Shown here piece by piece: positions 55,396 to 64,000 of a DNA stretch of 64,000 nucleotides. The notes below the pieces were generated by a model. It saw nothing but the letters and a program-made list of their open reading frames with translations, did no database searches and was not told where the DNA came from. A program made the translations under genes and the position numbers. Position 1 is the stretch's first letter. Every line of letters begins with the position of its first letter. Source of the stretch: Auanema rhodensis (lineage: Eukaryota > Nematoda > Chromadorea > Rhabditida > Rhabditidae); NCBI GenBank assembly GCA_964057225.1, contig OZ059898.1, positions 558,001-622,000 on the forward strand, read 5' to 3'.

Positions 55396-58300
55396 AAAAC
55401 ATCTACTTTTTGCTAAATTATTTTGAAATTTTTCGAAAAAATTTTTGTCAAAATGTTTTTGGAAGCAATGTTGAGTGTACATGGAAACTCAACATACACT
55501 AATGCATCATTTTTCAAACGATCATAACTAATTTTTGTATTAAGCGTTTCTCAATGTAGTATAGTGCATTCGATGCGGATTTTTAAGCTGCGTCGATCTG
55601 TGTTATCAGATTTGCGCTAGCTTAAAAATGCACCGAGATATCAACTGATATAAGTTCACACTTATATCCTCGATTTTCACCCTGAAGAATTAATTTTTTC
55701 GTTGAATAACATTGTCCATCGTCTTTGCCTTGAAAAAAGAAATCTAAAAACATCTACTTTTCGCTAAATTATTTTGAAATTTTTCGAAAAAATTTTTGTC
55801 AAAATGTTTTTGGAAGCAATGTTGAGTGTACATGGAAACTCAACATACACTAATGCATCATTTTTCAAACGATCATAACTAATTTTTGTATTAAGCGTTT
55901 CTCAATGTAGTATAGTGCATTCGATGCGGATTTTTAAGCTGCGTCGATCTGTGTTATCAGATTTGCGCTAGCTTAAAAATGCACCGAGATATCAACTGAT
56001 ATAAGTTCACACTTATATCCTCGATTTTCACCCTGAAGAATTAATTTTTTCGTTGAATAACATTGTCCATCGTCTTTGCCTTGAGAAAAGGAATCTAAAA
56101 ACATCTACTTTTTGCTAAATTATTTTGAAATTTTTCGAAAAAATTTTTGTCAAAATGTTTTTGGAAGCAATGTTGAGTGTACATGGAAACTCAACATACA
56201 CTAATGCATCATTTTTCAAACGATCATAACTAATTTTTGTATTAAGCGTTTCTCAATGTAGTATAGTGCATTCGATGCGGATTTTTAAGCTGCGTCGATC
56301 TGTGTTATCAGATTTGCGCTAGCTTAAAAATGCACCGAGATATCAACTGATATAAGTTCACACTTATATCCTCGATTTTCACCCTGAAGAATTAATTTTT
56401 TCGTTGAATAACATTGTCCATCGTCTTTGCCTTGAAAAAAGGAATCTAAAAACATCTACTTGTTGCTAAATTATTTTGAAATTTTTTGAAAAAATTTTTG
56501 TCAAAATGTTTTTGGAAGCAATGTTGAGTGTACATGGAAACTCAACATACACTAATGCATTATTTTTCAAACGATCATAACTAATTTTTGTATTAAGCGT
56601 TTCTCAATGTAGTATAGTGCATTCGATGCGGATTTTTAAGCTGCGTCGATCTGTGTTATCAGATTTGCGCTAGCTTAAAAATCCACCGAGATATCAACTG
56701 ATATAAGTTCACACTTATATCCTCGATTTTCACCCTGAAGAATTAATTTTTTCGTTGAATAACATTGTCCATCGTCTTTGCCTTGAAAAAAGAAATCTAA
56801 AAACATCTACTTGTTGCTAAATTATTTTGAAATTTTTCGAAAAAATTTTTGTCAAAATGTTTTTGGAAGCAATGTTGAGTGTACATGGAAACTCAACATA
56901 CACTAATGCATCATTTTTCAAACGATCATAACTAATTTTTGTATTAAGCGTTTCTCAATGTAGTATAGTGCATTCGATGCGGATTTTTAAGCTGCGTCGA
57001 TCTGTGTTATCAGATTTGCGCTAGCTTAAAAATGCACCGAGATATCAACTGATATAAGTTCACACTTATATCCTCGATTTTCACCCTGAAGAATTAATTT
57101 TTTCGTTGAATAACATTGTCCATCGTCTTTGCCTTGAAAAAAGGAATCTAAAAACATCTACTTTTTGCTAAATTATTTTGAAATTTTTCGAAAAAATTTT
57201 TGTCAAAATGTTTTTGGAAGCAATGTTGAGTGTACATGGAAACTCAACATACACTAATGCATCATTTTTCAAACGATCATAACTAATTTTTGTATTAAGC
57301 GTTTCTCAATGTAGTATAGTGCATTCGATGCGGATTTTTAAGCTGCGTCGATCTGTGTTATCAGATTTGCGCTAGCTTAAAAATGCACCGAGATATCAAC
57401 TGATATAAGTTCACACTTATATCCTCGATTTTCACCCTGAAGAATTAATTTTTTCGTTGAATAACATTGTCCATCGTCTTTGCCTTAAAAAAAGGAATCT
57501 AAAAACATCTACTTTTTGCTAAATTATTTTGAAATTTTTCGAAAAAATTTTTGTCAAAATGTTTTTGGAAGCAATGTTGAGTGTACATGGAAACTCAACA
57601 TACACTAATGCATCATTTTTCAAACGATCATAACTAATTTTTGTATTAAGCGTTTCTCAATGTAGTATAGTGCATTCGATGCGGATTTTTAAGCTGCGTC
57701 GATCTGTGTTATCAGATTTGCGCTAGCTTAAAAATGCACCGAGATATCAACTGATATAAGTTCACACTTATATCCTCGATTTTCACCCTGAAGAATTAAT
57801 TTTTTCGTTGAATAACATTGTCCATCGTCTTTGCCTTGAAAAAAGGAATCTAAAAACATCTACTTTTTGCTAAATTATTTTGAAATTTTTCGAAAAAATT
57901 TTTGTCAAAATGTTTTTGGAAGCAATGTTGAGTGTACATGGAAACTCAACATACACTAATGCATCATTTTTCAAACGATCATAACTAATTTTTGTATTAA
58001 GCGTTTCTCAATGTAGTATAGTGCATTCGATGCGGATTTTTAAGCTGCGTCGATCTGTGTTATCAGATTTGCGCTAGCTTAAAAATGCACCGAGATATCA
58101 ACTGATATAAGTTCACACTTATATCCTCGATTTTCACCCTGAAGAATTAATTTTTTCGTTGAATAACATTGTCCATCGTCTTTGCCTTGAGAAAAGGAAT
58201 CTAAAAACATCTACTTTTTGCTAAATTATTTTGAAATTTTTCGAAAAAATTTTTGTCAAAATGTTTTTGGAAGCAATGTTGAGTGTACATGGAAACTCAA

Positions 58301-60309
58301 CATACACTAATGCATCATTTTTCAAACGATCATAACTAATTTTTGTATTAAGCGTTTCTCAATGTCGTATAGTGCATTCGATGCGGATTTTTAAGCTGCG
58401 TCGATCTGTGTTATCAGATTTGCGCTAGCTTAAAAATGCACCGAGATATCAACTGATATAAGTTCACACTTATATCCTCGATTTTCACCCTGAAGAATTA
58501 ATTTTTTCGTTGAATAACATTGTCCATCGTCTTTGCCTTGAAAAAAGGAATCTAAAAACATCTACTTTTTGCTAAATTATTTTGAAATTTTTCGAAAAAA
58601 TTTTTGTCAAAATGTTTTTGGAAGCAATGTTGAGTGTACATGGAAACTCAACATACACTAATGCATTATTTTTCAAACGATCATAACTAATTTTTGTATT
58701 AAGCGTTTCTCAATGTAGTATAGTGCATTCGATGCGGATTTTTAAGCTGCGTCGATCTGTGTTATCAGATTTGCGCTAGCTTAAAAATGCACCGAGATAT
58801 CAACTGATATAAGTTCACACTTATATCCTCAATTTTCACCCTGAAAAATTAATTTTTTCGTTGAATAACATTGTCCATCGTCTTTGCCTTGAAAAAAGGA
58901 ATCTAAAAACATCTACTTTTTGCTAAATTATTTTGAAAATTTTCGAAAAAATTTTTGTCAAAATGTTTTTGGAAGCAATGTTGAGTGTACATGGAAACTC
59001 AACATACACTAATGCATCATTTTTCAAACGATCATAACTAATTTTTGTATTAAGCGTTTCTCAATGTAGTATAGTGCAATCGATGCGGATTTTTAAGCTG
59101 CGTCGATCTGTGTTATCAGATTTGCGCTAGCTTAAAAATGCACCGAGATATCAACTGATATAAGTTCACACTTATATCCTCGATTTTCACCCTGAAGAAT
59201 TAATTTTTTCGTTGAATAACATTGTCCATCGTCTTTGCCTTGAAAAAAGGAATCTAAAAACATCTACTTTTTGCTAAATTATTTTGAAATTTTTCGAAAA
59301 AATTTTTGTCAAAATGTTTTTGGAAGCAATGTTGAGTGTACATGGAAACTCAACATACACTAATGCATCATTTTTCAAACGATCATAACTAATTTTTGTA
59401 TTAAGCGTTTCTCAATGTAGTATAGTGCATTCGATGCGGATTTTTAAGCTGCGTCGATCTGTGTTATCAGATTTGCGCTAGCTTAAAAATCTACCGAGAT
59501 ATCAACTGATATAAGTTCACACTTATATCCTCGATTTTCACCCTGAAGAATTAATTTTTTCGTTGAATAACATTGTCCATCGTCTTTGCCTTGAAAAAAG
59601 GAATCTAAAAACATCTACTTTTTGCTAAATTATTTTGAAATTTTTCGAAAAAATTTTTGTCAAAATGTTTTTGGAAGCAATGTTGAGTGTACATGGAAAC
59701 TCAACATACACTAATGCATCATTTTTCAAACGATCATAACTAATTTTTGTATTAAGCGTTTCTCAATGTAGTATAGTGCATTCGATGCGGATTTTTAAGC
59801 TGCGTCGATCTGTGTTATCAGATTTGCGCTAGCTTAAAAATGCACCGAGATATCAACTGATATAAGTTCACACTTATATCCTCGATTTTCACCCTGAAGA
59901 ATTAATGTTTTCGTTGAATAACATTGTCCATCGTCTTTGCCTTGAAAAAAGGAATCTAAAAACATCTACTTTTTGCTAAATTATTTTGAAATTTTTCGAA
60001 AAAATTTTTGTCAAAATGTTTTTGGAAGCAATGTTGAGTGTACATGGAAACTCAACATACACTAATGCATCATTTTTCAAACGATCATAACTAATTTTTG
60101 TATTAAGCGTTTCTCAATGTAGTATAGTGCATTCGATGCGGATTTTTAAGCTGCGTCGATCTGTGTTATCAGATTTGCGCTAGCTTAAAAATGCACCGAG
60201 ATATCAACTGATATAAGTTCACACTTATATCCTCGATTTTCACCCTGAAGAATTAATTTTTTCGTTGAATAACATTGTCCATCGTCTTTGCCTTGAAAAA
60301 AGGAATCTA
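55396..60309. repeat. Fourteen-monomer higher-order repeat, unit copy 2 (4914 bp)
   Basis: Tandem partner of 50482-55395. Matching markers lie at 55762, 56085, about 56483, 56800, 57487, 58188, 58366, 58831, 58937, 59079, 59492 and 59907, each exactly 4914 bp after its counterpart. The match runs on to about 60653, where G273 replaces A273. The two copies differ by very few bases over 4.9 kb, so the duplication is recent relative to the divergence among monomers. Confidence 0.9.
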
Positions 60310-63300
60310 AAAACATCTACTTTTTGCTAAATTATTTTGAAATTTTTCGAAAAAATTTTTGTCAAAATGTTTTTGGAAGCAATGTTGAGTGTACATGGAA
60401 ACTCAACATACACTAATGCATCATTTTTCAAACGATCATAACTAATTTTTGTATTAAGCGTTTCTCAATGTAGTATAGTGCATTCGATGCGGATTTTTAA
60501 GCTGCGTCGATCTGTGTTATCAGATTTGCGCTAGCTTAAAAATGCACCGAGATATCAACTGATATAAGTTCACACTTATATCCTCGATTTTCACCCTGAA
60601 GAATTAATTTTTTCGTTGAATAACATTGTCCATCGTCTTTGCCTTGAAAAAAGGAATCTAAAAACATCTACTTTTTGCTAAATTATTTTGAAATTTTTCG
60701 AAAAAATTTTTGTCAAAATGTTTTTGGAAGCAATGTTGAGTGTACATGGAAACTCAACATACACTAATGCATTATTTTTCAAACGATCATAACTAATTTT
60801 TGTATTAAGCGTTTCTCAATGTAGTATAGTGCATTCGATGCGGATTTTTAAGCTGCGTCGATCTGTGTTATCAGATTTGCGCTAGCTTAAAAATGCACCG
60901 AGATATCAACTGATATAAGTTCACACTTATATCCTCAATTTTCACCCTGAAAAATTAATTTTTTCGTTGAATAACATTGTCCATCGTCTTTGCCTTGAAA
61001 AAAGGAATCTAAAAACATCTACTTTTTGCTAAATTATTTTGAAAATTTTCGAAAAAATTTTTGTCAAAATGTTTTTGGAAGCAATGTTGAGTGTACATGG
61101 AAACTCAACATACACTAATGCATCATTTTTCAAACGATCATAACTAATTTTTGTATTAAGCGTTTCTCAATGTAGTATAGTGCATTCGATGCGGATTTTT
61201 AAGCTGCGTCGATCTGTGTTATCAGATTTGCGCTAGCTTAAAAATGCACCGAGATATCAACTGATATAAGTTCACACTTATATCCTCGATTTTCACCCTG
61301 AAGAATTAATTTTTTCGTTGAATAACATTGTCCATCGTCTTTGCCTTGAAAAAAGGAATCTAAAAACATCTACTTTTTGCTAAATTATTTTGAAATTTTT
61401 CGAAAAAATTTTTGTCAAAATGTTTTTGGAAGCAATGTTGAGTGTACATGGAAACTCAACATACACTAATGCATCATTTTTCAAACGATCATAACTAATT
61501 TTTGTATTAAGCGTTTCTCAATGTAGTATAGTGCATTCGATGCGGATTTTTAAGCTGCGTCGATCTGTGTTATCAGATTTGCGCTAGCTTAAAAATCCAC
61601 CGAGATATCAACTGATATAAGTTCACACTTATATCCTCGATTTTCACCCTGAAGAATTAATTTTTTCGTTGAATAACATTGTCCATCGTCTTTGCCTTGA
61701 AAAAAGGAATCTGAAAACATCTACTTTTTGCTAAATTATTTTGAAATTTTTCGAAAAAATTTTTGTCAAAATGTTTTTGGAAGCAATGTTGAGTGTACAT
61801 GGAAACTCAACATACACTAATGCATCATTTTTCAAACGATCATAACTAATTTTTGTATTAAGCGTTTCTCAATGTAGTATAGTGCATTCGATGCGGATTT
61901 TTAAGCTGCGTCGATCTGTGTTATCAGATTTGCGCTAGCTTAAAAATGCACCGAGATATCAACTGATATAAGTTCACACTTATATCCTCGATTTTCACCC
62001 TGAAGAATTAATTTTTTCGTTGAATAACATTGTCCATCGTCTTTGCCTTGAAAAAAGGAATCTAAAAACATCTACTTTTCGCTAAATTATTTTGAAATTT
62101 TTCGAAAAAATTTTTGTCAAAATGTTTTTGGAAGCAATGTTGAGTGTACATGGAAACTCAACATACACTAATGCATCATTTTTCAAACGATCATAACTAA
62201 TTTTTGTATTAAGCGTTTCTCAATGTAGTATAGTGCATTCGATGCGGATTTTTAAGCTGCGTCGATCTGTGTTATCAGATTTGCGCTAGCTTAAAAATGC
62301 ACCGAGATATCAACTGATATAAGTTCACACTTATATCCTCGATTTTCACCCTGAAGAATTAATTTTTTCGTTGAATAACATTGTCCATCGTCTTTGCCTT
62401 GAGAAAAGGAATCTAAAAACATCTACTTTTTGCTAAATTATTTTGAAATTTTTCGAAAAAATTTTTGTCAAAATGTTTTTGGAAGCAATGTTGAGTGTAC
62501 ATGGAAACTCAACATACACTAATGCATCATTTTTCAAACGATCATAACTAATTTTTGTATTAAGCGTTTCTCAATGTAGTATAGTGCATTCGATGCGGAT
62601 TTTTAAGCTGCGTCGATCTGTGTTATCAGATTTGCGCTAGCTTAAAAATGCACCGAGATATCAACTGATATAAGTTCACACTTATATCCTCGATTTTCAC
62701 CCTGAAGAATTAATTTTTTCGTTGAATAACATTGTCCATCGTCTTTGCCTTGAAAAAAGGAATCTAAAAACATCTACTTGTTGCTAAATTATTTTGAAAT
62801 TTTTTGAAAAAATTTTTGTCAAAATGTTTTTGGAAGCAATGTTGAGTGTACATGGAAACTCAACATACACTAATGCATTATTTTTCAAACGATCATAACT
62901 AATTTTTGTATTAAGCGTTTCTCAATGTAGTATAGTGCATTCGATGCGGATTTTTAAGCTGCGTCGATCTGTGTTATCAGATTTGCGCTAGCTTAAAAAT
63001 CCACCGAGATATCAACTGATATAAGTTCACACTTATATCCTCGATTTTCACCCTGAAGAATTAATTTTTTCGTTGAATAACATTGTCCATCGTCTTTGCC
63101 TTGAAAAAAGAAATCTAAAAACATCTACTTGTTGCTAAATTATTTTGAAATTTTTCGAAAAAATTTTTGTCAAAATGTTTTTGGAAGCAATGTTGAGTGT
63201 ACATGGAAACTCAACATACACTAATGCATCATTTTTCAAACGATCATAACTAATTTTTGTATTAAGCGTTTCTCAATGTAGTATAGTGCATTCGATGCGG

Positions 63301-64000
63301 ATTTTTAAGCTGCGTCGATCTGTGTTATCAGATTTGCGCTAGCTTAAAAATGCACCGAGATATCAACTGATATAAGTTCACACTTATATCCTCGATTTTC
63401 ACCCTGAAGAATTAATTTTTTCGTTGAATAACATTGTCCATCGTCTTTGCCTTGAAAAAAGGAATCTAAAAACATCTACTTTTTGCTAAATTATTTTGAA
63501 ATTTTTCGAAAAAATTTTTGTCAAAATGTTTTTGGAAGCAATGTTGAGTGTACATGGAAACTCAACATACACTAATGCATCATTTTTCAAACGATCATAA
63601 CTAATTTTTGTATTAAGCGTTTCTCAATGTAGTATAGTGCATTCGATGCGGATTTTTAAGCTGCGTCGATCTGTGTTATCAGATTTGCGCTAGCTTAAAA
63701 ATGCACCGAGATATCAACTGATATAAGTTCACACTTATATCCTCGATTTTCACCCTGAAGAATTAATTTTTTCGTTGAATAACATTGTCCATCGTCTTTG
63801 CCTTAAAAAAAGGAATCTAAAAACATCTACTTTTTGCTAAATTATTTTGAAATTTTTCGAAAAAATTTTTGTCAAAATGTTTTTGGAAGCAATGTTGAGT
63901 GTACATGGAAACTCAACATACACTAATGCATCATTTTTCAAACGATCATAACTAATTTTTGTATTAAGCGTTTCTCAATGTAGTATAGTGCATTCGATGC
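59493..64000. repeat. Copy of 48261-52768 displaced by 32 monomers (11232 bp)
   Basis: AATGTTTTCG (48675/59907), T41 at about 49541/60773, TCCTCAATT (49705/60937), C163 (50365/61597), ATCTGAAAAC (50481/61713), GAGAAAAGG (51169/62401) and CTTAAAAAAAGG (52573/63805) all match at one offset. One difference is A273 at about 50823 against G at 62055. The match reaches the window end and probably continues. It joins the end of the 14-monomer repeat to an alternative earlier junction. Confidence 0.85.
63892..64000. repeat. Partial monomer cut by the window end
   Basis: The last 109 bases correspond to monomer positions 1-109 and match the consensus (C41, A91). The array has not ended, so the true array extends beyond the window on this side. 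The window start is likewise inside the array. Confidence 0.95.

Larger units (their letters stand above)
1..64000. repeat. Satellite DNA array, 351-bp monomer, about 182.3 copies
   Basis: The same 351-bp unit recurs head to tail through the whole window. The monomer starting ATGTTGAGTG lies at 1, 352, 703, 7021, 14041 and 21061, exactly 351n+1. It then drifts to an offset of +9 by 28090, +7 by 35108 and +9 from 42130 to the end, fully explained by the few indels listed separately. The consensus has about 57 C and 53 G in 351 bases (31% G+C). Monomers differ from one another at only a few positions, so identity is very high. There is no interruption by unique DNA, mobile elements or inverted units. 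No gene, rRNA or tRNA is present; all stretches over 300 bases hold only this satellite. Long homogeneous arrays of this type are known from centromeric and pericentromeric heterochromatin; that location is inferred here. Confidence 0.98.
41428..64000. repeat. Zone 4: strict 351-bp monomers in long higher-order repeats
   Basis: No net length change occurs from about 36.8 kb to the end. Marker sets here are distinct from zones 1-3: G205A with G218A (TCCTCAATT and CTGAAAAATT), T102A (GTGCAATCG), CTACCGAG, AATGTTTTCG, ATCTGAAAAC, CTTGAGAAAAGG and the C318T form. They recur together in long blocks at offsets that are exact multiples of 351: 702, 2106, 4212, 4914, 6318, 7020, 8073 and 11232. These repeated offsets show many overlapping segmental duplications. 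Confidence 0.85.

Noticed and set aside
1-64000. CRISPR array or prokaryotic repeat locus
   Set aside because: The repeat unit is 351 bp with no unique spacers between copies, and there are no associated genes. The pattern is a eukaryotic tandem satellite.

Overview
The window contains no genes. It is one uninterrupted head-to-tail array of a single AT-rich satellite DNA from the first base to the last. The repeat unit is 351 bp (about 31% G+C). There are 182 complete monomers (1-63891) and a 109-bp partial monomer (63892-64000), all in the same orientation. I saw no unique sequence, transposon, microsatellite island, RNA gene or inversion. An array this long, this uniform and without coding sequence points to a eukaryotic centromeric, pericentromeric or other heterochromatic block. 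The host cannot be named from the sequence. The monomer is AT-rich, its CpG count is not depleted (12 CpG against about 8.6 expected from base composition), and no CENP-B box is present. That fits an invertebrate such as an insect better than a methylated vertebrate genome, but this is a weak inference.

Layout. Zone 1 (1-8775) is almost invariant; its only repeated differences are at monomer positions 41 (C/T) and 293 (T/G). Zone 2 (8776-27126) adds a G/C polymorphism at position 163, linked marker groups, a 3.16-kb dispersed duplication and a cluster of 353-bp monomers. Zone 3 (27127-41427) is the most diverse part, carrying A91C, C233T, C256T, one 6-bp deletion and several 1-bp A-run insertions. 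It also holds clear tandem higher-order repeats of 3, 8 and 5 monomers. Zone 4 (41428-64000) again has strictly 351-bp monomers, with a 2-monomer tandem duplication, a 14-monomer (4914-bp) higher-order repeat present in two full tandem copies, and a further copy of part of it displaced by 32 monomers (11232 bp).

Each monomer carries three perfect inverted repeats (positions 1-28, 112-162 and 180-201), a 12-bp palindrome (313-324) and closely spaced A/T tracts around the monomer junction. These are the only candidates for function inside the unit. The sparse short open frames (five on the minus strand, one on the plus strand) are side effects of a single T-to-C change at monomer position 298 and are not annotated as genes. 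The interest lies in the array's evolution: nested segmental duplications, a marker pair linked across the monomer boundary, and indels confined to 24-37 kb.
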